Shown here in pieces: positions 1 to 7,481 of a DNA stretch of 15,964 nt. Every line of letters begins with the position of its first letter. Positions within the stretch are counted from its first letter, which is position 1. Location: the NCBI GenBank assembly GCA_007129775.1, contig SKUV01000082.1, positions 1-15,964 on the forward strand, in the 5' to 3' direction. The notes under the pieces are model-generated. The model was not told where the DNA came from, ran no database searches, and saw only the letters and a list, made by a program, of their open reading frames with translations. Position numbers and translations under genes: made by a program. The DNA comes from Paracoccaceae bacterium. Its GTDB lineage: Bacteria; Pseudomonadota; Alphaproteobacteria; Rhodobacterales; Rhodobacteraceae.

Positions 1-378
1 AAGACCCGCCTGAAGCGCAAGGAACGCAAGAGCATCGCCGCCGGCGTGGCGCATGTGAATTCCTCGTTCAACAACACCAAGATCCTGATCTCGGACGTGC
101 AGGGCAACGCGATTGCCTGGTCGTCGGCCGGGACCATGGGCTTCAAGGGCTCGCGCAAATCGACACCCTATGCCGCCCAACTGGCCGCCGAGGACGCGGG
201 CAAGAAGGCGCAGGAACACGGTGTGCGCACGCTCGAGGTTGAGGTGCAGGGCCCCGGTTCGGGCCGCGAAAGCGCGCTGCGCGCACTGGCGGCCGTGGGG
301 TTCAACATCACCTCGATCCGGGATGTGACGCCGATTGCCCACAATGGCTGCCGTCCGCCCAAACGCCGCCGGGTGTAA
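1..378 (+). CDS. rpsK: 30S ribosomal protein S11, 5'-truncated by the window edge
   Basis: S11 lies in the platform of the 30S subunit, where it helps form the mRNA exit/Shine-Dalgarno region. Base 1 is already in frame (reads KTRLKRKERKSIAAGVAHVN), so only a few N-terminal codons lie outside the window; an internal GTG at 46 is not the start. The family core is intact: VNSSFNNT near the N-terminus, the glycine-rich GPGSGRESALRAL, and the signature end DVTPIAHNGCRPPKRRRV followed by TAA. It precedes rpoA in the standard alpha-operon order. The 116 bp between its stop and the rpoA start hold a strong inverted repeat. Identity is certain; only the 5' end is missing. Confidence 0.97.
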   Translation, partial: KTRLKRKERKSIAAGVAHVNSSFNNTKILISDVQGNAIAWSSAGTMGFKGSRKSTPYAAQLAAEDAGKKAQEHGVRTLEVEVQGPGSGRESALRALAAVGFNITSIRDVTPIAHNGCRPPKRRRV

Positions 379-393
379 GCCGTTCGACCTTCC

Positions 394-426
394 GCCCGGG
401 CCACGCGCAAGCCGCGTGGCCCGGGC
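394..426 (+). promoter_or_regulatory. Perfect 14-bp hairpin between rpsK and rpoA
   Basis: Bases 394-407 and 413-426 are perfect reverse complements (GCCCGGGCCACGCG and its mate) with a 5-nt loop CAAGC. No T-run follows (next bases ATGTCATTTG), so it is not a classical intrinsic terminator. In the transcript it would be a very stable stem 68 nt before the rpoA start. Possible roles, all inferred: partial attenuation, an RNase III or RNase E processing boundary, or 3'-end protection of the rpsK message. Confidence 0.6.
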
Positions 427-481
427 ATGTCATTTGAACCTCGGGCGTTTCGCGTTTTGGACATGAGCGCGAAACAGGAAT

Positions 482-486
482 GGAGG
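482..486 (+). promoter_or_regulatory. Ribosome binding site deciding the rpoA start
   Basis: GGAGG lies 8 nt before the ATG at 495, an ideal Shine-Dalgarno spacing. An in-frame ATG at 480 overlaps the GGAGG itself and has no site of its own, so 495 is the start. Confidence 0.85.
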
Positions 487-494
487 CGACACCC

Positions 495-1511
495 ATGATC
501 CACAAGAATTGGCAGGAATTGATCAAGCCCGTGCAGCTTGACGTGCGCCCGGGCCATGACCCGGCGCGTCAGGCGACGGTCATTGCCGAGCCGCTGGAGC
601 GCGGCTTTGGCCTGACCATGGGCAACGCGCTGCGCCGCGTGCTCATGTCGTCGCTGCAGGGCGCGGCGATCACCAGCGTGCAGATCGACAACGTGCTGCA
701 CGAATTCTCCAGCGTGCCCGGCGTGCGCGAGGATGTGACCGACATCGTGCTTAACCTCAAAGGCGTCGCCATCCGCATGGAGGTCGAGGGGCCCAAGCGG
801 CTGTCGATCTCGGCCAAGGGGCCCTGCACGGTGACTGCGGGCGACATCAGCACCTCGGCGGGGATCGAGGTGCTGAACAAGGACCATGTGATCTGCAATG
901 TCGATGACGGCGCGGACGTCTACATGGAACTGACCGTCAACACCGGCAAGGGCTATGTCGCGGCCGACCGCAACCGCCCCGAGGATGCGCCCATCGGCCT
1001 GATCCCGATCGACGCGATCTATTCGCCGGTCAGGAAGGTGTCCTACGATGTGCAGCCCACCCGCGAGGGACAGGTGCTGGATTACGACAAGCTGACGCTC
1101 AAGCTGGAAACCGACGGCGCGGTGCGTCCCGACGATGCGCTGGCCTACGCCGCCCGTATCCTGCAGGACCAGCTGCAGATCTTCGTCAACTTCGACGAGC
1201 CGGAATCGGCCGGCCGCAGCGATGACGACGACGGGCTGGAGTTCAACCCGCTGCTGCTGAAAAAGGTCGACGAACTGGAGCTTTCGGTGCGTTCGGCCAA
1301 CTGTCTGAAGAACGACAACATCGTCTATATCGGCGATCTGATCCAGAAGACCGAGGCCGAGATGTTGCGCACGCCGAACTTCGGCCGCAAGTCGCTCAAC
1401 GAGATCAAGGAAGTGCTGTCCGGCATGGGCCTGCACCTCGGCATGGATGTCGAGGATTGGCCGCCGGAAAACATCGAGGACCTCGCCAAGCGGTTCGAAG
1501 ACCAGTTCTGA
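495..1511 (+). CDS. rpoA: DNA-directed RNA polymerase subunit alpha
   Basis: Alpha dimerises to nucleate assembly of RNA polymerase, and its C-terminal domain contacts UP elements and activators. The 338-residue length is normal for the family. The N-terminal domain (about residues 1-235) contains the dimer/assembly stretch ERGFGLTMGNALRRVLMSSL. A short acidic linker (SDDDDG) leads to the C-terminal domain (about 250-325) with the DNA-binding signature ELSVRSANCLKN, its Arg266 matching E. coli Arg265, and the helix-hairpin-helix piece LRTPNFGRKSLNEIKEVL. Sequence and ending (DVEDWPPENIEDLAKRFEDQF) look rhodobacterial. The start follows the GGAGG at 482-486. The gene sits between rpsK and rplQ with unusually strong inverted repeats on both sides. 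Confidence 0.98.
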   Translation: MIHKNWQELIKPVQLDVRPGHDPARQATVIAEPLERGFGLTMGNALRRVLMSSLQGAAITSVQIDNVLHEFSSVPGVREDVTDIVLNLKGVAIRMEVEGPKRLSISAKGPCTVTAGDISTSAGIEVLNKDHVICNVDDGADVYMELTVNTGKGYVAADRNRPEDAPIGLIPIDAIYSPVRKVSYDVQPTREGQVLDYDKLTLKLETDGAVRPDDALAYAARILQDQLQIFVNFDEPESAGRSDDDDGLEFNPLLLKKVDELELSVRSANCLKNDNIVYIGDLIQKTEAEMLRTPNFGRKSLNEIKEVLSGMGLHLGMDVEDWPPENIEDLAKRFEDQF

Positions 1512-1517
1512 CGACCC

Positions 1518-1539
1518 GGCGGGCAGCGCGCTGCCCGCC
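1518..1539 (+). promoter_or_regulatory. 22-bp perfect palindrome just after rpoA
   Basis: GGCGGGCAGCG is followed directly by its reverse complement, beginning 6 nt after the rpoA TGA. As RNA it folds into a 9-bp GC-rich stem with a CGCG tetraloop. No T-run follows. Together with the 394-426 hairpin it brackets the rpoA coding region; a processing or stabilising role is inferred. Confidence 0.55.
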
Positions 1540-1625
1540 ATCCGCCACCCCGGGCAATCCCGCCCCAATGATGCCGCCCGCACGCACGGCCGGCTGGACA
1601 AAGCACAACGAGATAGGAGATCACC

Positions 1626-2048
1626 ATGCGTCACGCCCGCGGATACCGCCGCCTCAACCGGACCCACGAACACCGCAAGGCCCTGTTTGCCAACATGGCC
1701 GGCAGCCTGATCGAACACGAACAGATCAAGACGACCTTGCCCAAGGCCAAGGAACTGCGCCCCATCGTCGAGAAACTGATCACGCTGGCCAAACGTGGCG
1801 ACCTGCACGCCCGCCGGCTCGCTGCCTCGCGGCTCAAGCAGGATGCCCATGTGGCCAAGCTGTTCGACGTGCTCGGCCCGCGCTATCAGGAACGTCAGGG
1901 CGGCTATATCCGCGTGCTGAAGGCGGGTTTCCGCTATGGTGACATGGCACCCATGGCGATCATCGAACTGGTGGATCGCGACCCCGACGCCAAGGGCCTC
2001 GCCGATCGCAATCGCGAAGAAGCCGCGGAGCAGGCCGAGGAGTCCTGA
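1626..2048 (+). CDS. rplQ: 50S ribosomal protein L17
   Basis: L17 is a large-subunit protein near the peptide exit tunnel. The 140-residue product begins MRHARGYRRLNRTHEHRKAL, the usual L17 N-terminus, followed by LFANMAGSLIEHEQIKTTLPKAKELRPIVEKLITLAKRGD, split here only by my reading of the conserved core, and RYQERQGGYIRVLKAGFRYGDMAPMAIIELV. The C-terminus has the charged glutamate-rich tail (NREEAAEQAEES) common in alphaproteobacteria. An AGGAG at 1615-1619 lies 6 nt before the ATG. It is the last gene of the alpha operon, 114 bp after rpoA, and is followed 40 bp downstream by a strong terminator. Confidence 0.97.
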   Translation: MRHARGYRRLNRTHEHRKALFANMAGSLIEHEQIKTTLPKAKELRPIVEKLITLAKRGDLHARRLAASRLKQDAHVAKLFDVLGPRYQERQGGYIRVLKAGFRYGDMAPMAIIELVDRDPDAKGLADRNREEAAEQAEES

Positions 2049-2088
2049 GCCACCCCGCCGCACCGGACTGCCCGACGACTGCTTGAGG

Positions 2089-2113
2089 GGCCCGCCGCAA
2101 TGGCGGGCCTTTT
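2089..2113 (+). terminator. Intrinsic terminator of the alpha operon
   Basis: An 8-bp perfect GC stem (GGCCCGCC at 2089-2096 and GGCGGGCC at 2102-2109) with loop GCAAT is followed by TTTT at 2110-2113. It starts 40 bp after the rplQ stop. It is the only hairpin in this operon end with a T-run, so it is probably where the ribosomal-protein transcript ends. Confidence 0.85.
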
Positions 2114-2131
2114 CGCATCTGCGCCGCATGG

Positions 2132-2160
2132 TTGAAACGGCCCGCGCGCTCCGGCATAGA
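2132..2160 (+). promoter_or_regulatory. Candidate sigma-70 promoter for the HtrA protease gene
   Basis: TTGAAA (2132-2137) and CATAGA (2155-2160) are separated by exactly 17 bp. They lie just after the operon terminator and 33 bp before the protease start. The -35 is good (5/6) but the -10 matches only 3/6, so support is spacing and position more than sequence. Confidence 0.35.
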
Positions 2161-2193
2161 GGCTGTGACGTCGGTGTTTGAAAGGGTTGCCGG

Positions 2194-3585
2194 ATGCGCC
2201 GTCTCGCGCTTTCCCTTTGTCTGGCATGCTGCGCCGCATGGTCGGCGGGTGCCGAGCCGCAGGTGCCGCAGGATCAGGCGCAGATCACGCTCAGCTTTGC
2301 GCCGGTGGTGCGCCAGACCGCGCCCGCAGTCGTCAATATCTATGCCCGCCGGGTGGTTGCCGAACGGGTCAGCCCCTTTGCCGACGATCCGTTCTTTCGC
2401 GATTTCTTCGGGGATTTCGGCCGCACCGTGCCGCGGGTGCAGAATTCGCTCGGCTCTGGCGTGATCCTGTCGCCCGACGGGATCGTCGTGTCGAATTATC
2501 ATGTGGTGGGCGAGGGCAGCGATATTCGCGTGGTGCTCAACGACCGGCGCGAATTCAACGCGCAGGTCATCCTCGCCGATGAGGCCAGCGATCTGGTCGT
2601 GCTGCAACTCGATGGCGCGCGCGACCTGCCCGCGCTGTCGCTGCGCGACAGCGACACGCTGGAGGTGGGCGACCTTGTGCTGGCCATCGGTAACCCCTTC
2701 GGTGTGGGCCAGACGGTGTCGAGCGGGATCGTCTCGGGGTTGGCGCGGTCCTCGGCGGCGGTGTTCGACGGGCGCGGCTATTTCATCCAGACCGATGCCG
2801 CGATCAATCCGGGCAATTCCGGCGGCGCGCTAGTGGATATGGCCGGCCGGCTGGTGGGGATCAACACGGCGATCCTGACCCGTTCGGGCGGCTCGCTGGG
2901 CGTGGGCTTTGCCATTCCGGCAAATCTGGTGGCGCAGGTGGTGGCGCAGGCCGCGGCCGGCAACGACCGCTTCGTGCGGCCATGGGCCGGGGTCAGCGCA
3001 CAGCCGGTGGATGCCGCACTGGCCGAGGCGTTGGGCGCCCCGGCGCCACGCGGCATCGCGCTGACCGATTTGCACGAGCGCAGCCCGTTCCGGGCTGCCG
3101 GCCTCGGGCCCGGCGACATCGTGCTGCGTATCGCGGGGGCAGAGGTGAACACGCCGCAGGAGATGCAGTACCGGCTGTCGTCGCTGGGTGTCGGCGAGAA
3201 GGCCGAAATCGGCTGGCTGAGCGCCGAAACGGGGGGCGAGGCGCGCGCGACCGTAGCCCTGATTGCGCCGCCCGACGATCCGCCGCGCGCGCCGTTGCGC
3301 ATTACCGCGAATGTCGCCCTGCGCGGCCTTGCGGCGGAAAACGTGAACCCTGCCGTGATCGCCGAGATGGGCCTGCCGCTGTCGGCAAGCGGCGTGGTGG
3401 TGACCGGGGCGCAGGATCTGGCCGCGCGGATCGGGCTGCGGCCGGGCGATATCGTGCTGCGCATCAACGGCGCCGCGGTGCCCGATACCGACACCCTGGC
3501 CCGTGCCGCGCGCGCCAATACGCGCAACTGGCAGATCGACTATCTGCGCGACGGCCGTCAGGCGAGCCTGCGCTTTCGCCTCTGA
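2194..3585 (+). CDS. degQ: Periplasmic Do/HtrA-family serine protease with two PDZ domains
   Basis: This is a trypsin-like protease/chaperone for protein quality control in the periplasm. The 463-residue precursor opens with a signal peptide (MRRLALSLCLACCAAWSAGA) and likely cleavage near residue 20. The protease domain (about 30-255) has an intact triad: His103 (VSNYHVVGEG), Asp133 (ASDLVVLQ) and Ser209 (NPGNSGGAL). Two PDZ domains follow at about 262-355 and 370-463. The segment between the first strands and the catalytic His is short and lacks a long Q-rich linker, which favours DegQ over DegP; this is an inference. It is read from its own candidate promoter behind the rplQ terminator. The rarA start lies 41 bp downstream with no T-tracted terminator between, so read-through is likely. 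The ATG at 2194 is chosen because it gives a complete signal peptide. Confidence 0.93.
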   Translation: MRRLALSLCLACCAAWSAGAEPQVPQDQAQITLSFAPVVRQTAPAVVNIYARRVVAERVSPFADDPFFRDFFGDFGRTVPRVQNSLGSGVILSPDGIVVSNYHVVGEGSDIRVVLNDRREFNAQVILADEASDLVVLQLDGARDLPALSLRDSDTLEVGDLVLAIGNPFGVGQTVSSGIVSGLARSSAAVFDGRGYFIQTDAAINPGNSGGALVDMAGRLVGINTAILTRSGGSLGVGFAIPANLVAQVVAQAAAGNDRFVRPWAGVSAQPVDAALAEALGAPAPRGIALTDLHERSPFRAAGLGPGDIVLRIAGAEVNTPQEMQYRLSSLGVGEKAEIGWLSAETGGEARATVALIAPPDDPPRAPLRITANVALRGLAAENVNPAVIAEMGLPLSASGVVVTGAQDLAARIGLRPGDIVLRINGAAVPDTDTLARAARANTRNWQIDYLRDGRQASLRFRL

Positions 3586-3626
3586 TCGGGCCTTTTCCCG
3601 CGCTCGCGCGGGGCGTAAGCTGCGCC

Positions 3627-4949
3627 ATGCCCGACCTGTTCGACCTCTCGCCTCCGGAAAAGCCCGAGCCTGACGCGGGCCCCCGCCCGCTGGCCGACCG
3701 GCTGCGCCCGCGATCGCTGGAAGAGGTGATCGGCCAGACGCAGGTGCTGGCCGCCGATGGCCCGCTTGGCGCGATGCTGGCAGCGGGCAGCCTGTCGTCG
3801 CTTGTCCTCTGGGGGCCGCCCGGGGTTGGCAAGACCACCATCGCGCGGCTGCTGGCCGGGCAGGCGGGTCTGCATTTCGAGCAGATCAGCGCGATATTCT
3901 CGGGCGTGGCGGAGTTGCGCAAGGTCTTCGAGGCTGCGCGCCTGCGCCGCGGCGGAACGCTGCTTTTCGTCGATGAGATCCACCGTTTCAACAAGGCACA
4001 GCAGGACAGCTTTCTGCCCCATATGGAGGACGGCACCATCGTGCTGGTGGGCGCGACCACCGAAAACCCCTCGTTCGAGCTGAACGCCGCCCTTCTGTCG
4101 CGCGCACAGGTGATCGTGCTGGAACGGCTGAGCCTCGCCGAACTGGAGCTTCTGGCCCAGCGGGCCGAGCAGGCGCTGGGTCGCGCCCTGCCGCTGGACG
4201 GTCCGGCGCGCGAGGCGCTCTTGGAGATGGCCGATGGTGACGGGCGCGCGGCGCTGAACCTGATCGAACAGGTGGCGGCGTGGAAGACGGATTCGCCGCT
4301 CGATCCGCAGGCGCTCTCCACCCGCCTGATGCGCCGCGCCGCGCAATACGACAAGTCGGGCGATGCCCATTACAACCTGATCTCGGCGCTGCACAAATCG
4401 GTGCGCGGGTCAGACCCGGATGCCGCACTTTACTGGTTCGCGCGGATGCTGGAGGGCGGCGAGGACCCGCGCTTTCTCGCACGTCGGCTGACCCGCATGG
4501 CGGTGGAGGATATCGGGCTGGCCGACCCGCAGGCGCAGGCGGTCTGCCTGCAGTCATGGGAAAGTTACGAGCGGCTGGGCAGCCCGGAGGGCGAGTTGGC
4601 GCTTGCGCAGGCGGTGATCTATCTCGCGCTCGCGCCCAAGTCGAACGCCGCCTATGTCGCCTACAAGGGCGCCCGCGCGCTGGCGACGAAGACCGGTTCG
4701 AAACCGCCGCCGAAACACATCCTGAACGCGCCGACAAAGCTGATGAAAGAGCAGGGCCACGGCGCGGGCTATGCCTATGACCACGACGCCGAGGATGGCT
4801 TTTCGGGGCAGGATTACTTTCCCGAGGGGCTGAAGCGCCCGGTTCTCTACGCCCCGCCCGAACGCGGGCTGGAGCGGGAGTTTCGCAAGCGGGTGGAGTA
4901 TTTCGCCAAACTGCGCGCCCGCCGGCAGGCAGAGCGGGAGGGCGGTTGA
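3627..4949 (+). CDS. rarA: Replication-associated recombination protein A (RarA/MgsA, AAA+ ATPase)
   Basis: RarA is a clamp-loader-like AAA+ ATPase that acts at stalled replication forks and interacts with SSB; homologs include E. coli RarA, yeast Mgs1 and human WRNIP1. The 440-residue product starts MPDLFDL, then PLADRLRPRSLEEVIGQ, the usual family opening. Walker A is GPPGVGKTT (63-71), Walker B LLFVDE (112-117), sensor 1 GATTENPS (142-149), and the arginine finger lies in LLSRAQV (Arg159). The C-terminal half carries the tetramerisation signatures YDKSGDAHYNLISALHKSVR and DPDAALYWFARMLEGGEDP. The same frame is open far upstream inside the protease gene, but similarity begins at the ATG at 3627. 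Length is normal. Confidence 0.95.
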   Translation: MPDLFDLSPPEKPEPDAGPRPLADRLRPRSLEEVIGQTQVLAADGPLGAMLAAGSLSSLVLWGPPGVGKTTIARLLAGQAGLHFEQISAIFSGVAELRKVFEAARLRRGGTLLFVDEIHRFNKAQQDSFLPHMEDGTIVLVGATTENPSFELNAALLSRAQVIVLERLSLAELELLAQRAEQALGRALPLDGPAREALLEMADGDGRAALNLIEQVAAWKTDSPLDPQALSTRLMRRAAQYDKSGDAHYNLISALHKSVRGSDPDAALYWFARMLEGGEDPRFLARRLTRMAVEDIGLADPQAQAVCLQSWESYERLGSPEGELALAQAVIYLALAPKSNAAYVAYKGARALATKTGSKPPPKHILNAPTKLMKEQGHGAGYAYDHDAEDGFSGQDYFPEGLKRPVLYAPPERGLEREFRKRVEYFAKLRARRQAEREGG

Positions 4950-4979
4950 CAAAATGGCCCTCCCGGGCAAGGGAACGCC

Positions 4980-5057
4980 ATGTCCGAACCCAGACCCCTT
5001 TACCGGCCACTGTCCTCCCCGCCTCTGCGCGCGCCCTGCCCACGGGTGGCGCAATGA
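4980..5057 (+). CDS. Small 25-codon ORF translationally coupled to the pseudouridine synthase gene
   Basis: An ATG at 4980 preceded by AAGGGAA (about 4969-4975, 5 nt away) opens a frame coding for a 25-residue peptide (begins MSEPRPLYRPLSSPP, ends PCPRVAQ). Its TGA at 5055-5057 overlaps the next gene's start as ATGA. The peptide is rich in Pro and Arg, has no membrane segment and matches no family I know. The downstream start has only a poor site of its own (GGGTGG, 4 nt away), so this ORF could feed ribosomes to it. It may be a leader peptide, a relic of a lost gene, or chance; similarity alone cannot tell. Confidence 0.35.
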   Translation: MSEPRPLYRPLSSPPLRAPCPRVAQ

Positions 5058-6100
5058 CCGGCGTGCAGACCCTTACCGTCGGCGCCGACGAGGGCGACCA
5101 GCGGCTGGATCGCTGGCTGCGCCGGCGGTTCCCGCAGGTCAGTCAGGGCATGATCGAGAAAATGTGCCGCAAGGGCGCGCTGCGCCTCGATGGCGCGCGG
5201 GTCAAGGCCGCGACCCGGATCGAGGCCGGCCAGACCGTGCGTATCCCCCCCTTGCCCGAGTCTGCGGCCCCTCCGCCGCAGGCGCCGTCCGCGATCCCTC
5301 CCGCCGATGCCGACATGATCCGGGCGGCGGTGCTGTGGAAGGACGACCATATCATCGCGCTGAACAAGCCCCCCGGCCTGCCCAGTCAGGGCGGCAGCGG
5401 GCAGGGCAACCGCCATGTGGACGGGCTGACAGAGGCGCTGAAATTCGGCTACAAGGACCGGCCGGTTCTGGTGCACCGGCTCGACAAGGATACGTCGGGC
5501 CTGCTGCTTCTGGCGCGGACACCGCGCGTGGCGCGGCGTCTGTCGGAAGCCTTCCGCGCGCGCGAGACGCGCAAGATCTACTGGGCCGTGGTCGCGGGTG
5601 TGCCCAGCCCGGCCATGGGCACGATCCGCTATGGCCTCGTCAAGGCGCCGGGGCGCGGTGCGGGCGGAGAGGGCGAGAGGATGCGCTGCATCCATCCCGG
5701 GCAGGTCGAGACGACACCGGGTGCCAAGCGCGCGACCACCGATTACGCCGTGCTTGCCCCGCTGGCGAAGCGCGCGGCATGGGTCGCGCTGGTGCCGATT
5801 ACCGGGCGCACCCATCAGTTGCGCGCCCATATGGCCGAACTGGGCCACCCGATCGTTGGCGACGGGAAATACGGCGGCTCGGGGCAGGACAATCCCGGCG
5901 ATGGCTGGGGCGCCCAACTGGGCGGCGAGATCAGCCGAAAGCTGCATCTGCACGCACGCGCGCTGCGCCTGACGCACCCGGTCACCGGCGCGCCGCTGGC
6001 GCTGACCGCGCCGCTGCCCGAGCATATGGCGCGCACATGGCGCGCTTTTGACTGGCGCGAGGCCGATGTGCCCGAAGACCCGTTCGAGGAGACCCGATGA
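5054..6100 (+). CDS. rluC: RluA-family 23S rRNA pseudouridine synthase (RluC-like)
   Basis: The enzyme isomerises uridines to pseudouridine in large-subunit rRNA. The 348-residue protein has an S4 RNA-binding domain at about residues 15-65 (RLDRWLRRRFPQVSQGMIEK), a proline/alanine-rich linker (68-86), and the RluA catalytic domain with HRLDKDTSG at 141-149; Asp144 is the catalytic aspartate. GRTHQLRAHMAELGHPIVGD near the C-terminus is also family-typical. Site specificity cannot be read from sequence; RluC-type is the closest guess. The frame is open upstream to a TTG at 4946 overlapping the rarA stop, but that extra stretch is low-complexity and unlike the family, so the ATG at 5054 is chosen. 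Its stop overlaps the next start by 4 bp. Confidence 0.9.
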   Translation: MTGVQTLTVGADEGDQRLDRWLRRRFPQVSQGMIEKMCRKGALRLDGARVKAATRIEAGQTVRIPPLPESAAPPPQAPSAIPPADADMIRAAVLWKDDHIIALNKPPGLPSQGGSGQGNRHVDGLTEALKFGYKDRPVLVHRLDKDTSGLLLLARTPRVARRLSEAFRARETRKIYWAVVAGVPSPAMGTIRYGLVKAPGRGAGGEGERMRCIHPGQVETTPGAKRATTDYAVLAPLAKRAAWVALVPITGRTHQLRAHMAELGHPIVGDGKYGGSGQDNPGDGWGAQLGGEISRKLHLHARALRLTHPVTGAPLALTAPLPEHMARTWRAFDWREADVPEDPFEETR

Positions 6101-6771
6101 CCGCCCTGCCCCCCCGCCTCGTGATCTTCGATGTCGACGGCACGCTTGTGGACAGCCAGAACCATATCGTCGCGTCGATGAGCACGGCCTTCGGCACCGT
6201 CGGCCTGCCCCTGCCGGAGCGGGAAACGCTTCTCGGCGTCGTCGGGCTGTCACTGCCGCTGGCGCTGGCCCGGCTTGCACCGCAGGCGCCCGAGTCAACG
6301 GTTCGGACGATGGTCGAGGCCTACAAGGAGACCTTCGGCGCCACCCGCATGGCGCAGGACGCGCCGCTTTATCCCGGCGCGATGGAGGTGCTGCACCGCC
6401 TGCGCGACGAGCCCGGCACGGCGCTGGGCATCGCCACCGGCAAATCGCGCCGCGGGCTGGACCACATGATGGATATCTACGGGCTGCACGGGATGTTCCA
6501 GACCACGCAGGTGGCCGACGATCACCCCTCCAAACCCCATCCGGCGATGTTGCTCGCGGCGCTGGATGCCACCGGGCACAGTGCGGCCGAGGCGGTGATG
6601 ATCGGCGATACCAGCTATGATATCGAAATGGCCCGCGCCGCCGGGCTGCATGCCATCGGCGTAAGCTGGGGCTATCACCGGCGCGAGGTGCTGCATGCGG
6701 CGGGCGCCCATCTTGTGATCGACAGCTATGCCGACCTGCCGGCGGCGCTGGGCCGCGAGGGCGGGCGATGA
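6097..6771 (+). CDS. HAD-superfamily hydrolase, phosphoglycolate-phosphatase-like
   Basis: This is a HAD subfamily IA phosphatase of 224 residues. Motif I is FDVDGTLVDS (11-20, nucleophile Asp12, acid/base Asp14), motif II is GIATGKS (Thr114), motif III Lys146 lies in HPSKPHP, and motif IV is MIGDTSYDIEMA (Asp171, Asp175). A helical cap sits between motifs I and II. Substrate is unknown: Gph/PGP-like enzymes act on 2-phosphoglycolate, but relatives dephosphorylate sugar phosphates or nucleotides. It overlaps the preceding gene by ATGA and the following atp12 by ATGA, implying translational coupling within one operon. All catalytic residues are present. Confidence 0.92.
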   Translation: MTALPPRLVIFDVDGTLVDSQNHIVASMSTAFGTVGLPLPERETLLGVVGLSLPLALARLAPQAPESTVRTMVEAYKETFGATRMAQDAPLYPGAMEVLHRLRDEPGTALGIATGKSRRGLDHMMDIYGLHGMFQTTQVADDHPSKPHPAMLLAALDATGHSAAEAVMIGDTSYDIEMARAAGLHAIGVSWGYHRREVLHAAGAHLVIDSYADLPAALGREGGR

Positions 6772-7478
6772 GCGTCTGGAAGGCCCGGCGGTTCTGGACC
6801 GAGGCGTGCGAAGTGCCCGCCGAGGGCGGTTTTGCCGTCGCGCTGGATGGCCGGCCGTTGCGCACGCCGGCGCGTGCTCCCGTGATCGTGCCGACCGAGG
6901 CGCTGGCCCGCGCGCTGGCCGAGGAATGGCAGGCTCAGTCTGAGGTGATCGACCCGCACAGCATGCCCCGCACCCGGATGACCAATTCGGCCATCGACAC
7001 CGTGGCCCGCAACCGAGCGGCGGTGTTCGAAACGGTCGCGGCCTATGGCGATTGCGACCTGTTGTGTTACAGGGCAAGCCACCCCGAGGCGTTGGTGGCC
7101 CGGCAGGCAGCCGCGTGGGATCCGCTGCTGACCTGGGCGGAGGAGGCGCTTTCGGCGCGGCTGGAGATCGCCGCGGGCGTCATGCACCGGCCCCAGCCGC
7201 CCGAGGCGCTCGCGGCCCTGCGCGCGGCGCTCGACCGTGCCGGTGCTTTCGAGCTTGCGGCGCTGCACGAACTGGTGGCGCTGTCGGGCTCGTTGGTGAT
7301 CGGGCTGCGGGTCGGGGCGGGCGGGGCCGATCCAGCCGCATTGTGGGAGGTCTCGCGCCTCGACGAGCATTGGCAGGCGGAGCTTTGGGGCCGCGATGAC
7401 GAGGCCGAGGCGCAGGCGGAGACCCGCCGCGAGGCCTTTCTGCTGGCGGCCGAGTATCACCGGCTTGCCCGGGGCTGA
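6768..7478 (+). CDS. atp12: ATP12 family F1-ATPase assembly chaperone
   Basis: ATP12 binds the F1 alpha subunit and prevents its aggregation while the F1 sector is assembled; it is known from mitochondria and alphaproteobacteria. The 236-residue product has the family pattern: an N-terminal KARRFWTEACEV and FAVALDGRPLRTPARAP beta region, then VIVPTEALARALAEEWQAQ, HSMPRTRMTNSAIDTV, DLLCYRASHPEALVARQAAAWDPLL, split here by my reading, and a helical C-terminal half. No signal peptide is present, as expected for a cytoplasmic chaperone. The start overlaps the HAD gene stop (ATGA). The stop is 3 bp from that of the convergent phosphatase gene, leaving no room for separate terminators. Confidence 0.93.
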   Translation: MSVWKARRFWTEACEVPAEGGFAVALDGRPLRTPARAPVIVPTEALARALAEEWQAQSEVIDPHSMPRTRMTNSAIDTVARNRAAVFETVAAYGDCDLLCYRASHPEALVARQAAAWDPLLTWAEEALSARLEIAAGVMHRPQPPEALAALRAALDRAGAFELAALHELVALSGSLVIGLRVGAGGADPAALWEVSRLDEHWQAELWGRDDEAEAQAETRREAFLLAAEYHRLARG

Positions 7479-7481
7479 CCC

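Noticed and set aside
168..2129. Very long open frame on the minus strand opposite rpsK-rpoA-rplQ
   Set aside because: It lies antisense to three certain genes. Long antisense frames are expected in GC-rich DNA; the translation is His/Arg/Asp-rich and matches nothing known. The same applies to long plus-strand frames opposite argB-engB, yidC and the EAL gene (about 7608-9731, 9364-11679, 11624-13459).
3597..3612. CCCGCG/CGCGGG hairpin between the protease gene and rarA as a terminator
   Set aside because: Only 6 bp, and the T-run lies before the stem rather than after it, so it is not a terminator for the plus strand.
4946..4974. Perfect TTGACA at 4946-4951 overlapping the rarA stop, as a promoter for the pseudouridine synthase operon
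   Set aside because: At 16-18 bp spacing there is no -10-like hexamer; the 17-bp position reads AAGGGA, which serves better as a ribosome site for the small ORF.
4946..5053. N-terminal extension of the pseudouridine synthase from a TTG at 4946
   Set aside because: The added residues are low-complexity Arg/Pro/Ala sequence, there is no ribosome site, and the S4 domain begins right after the ATG at 5054.
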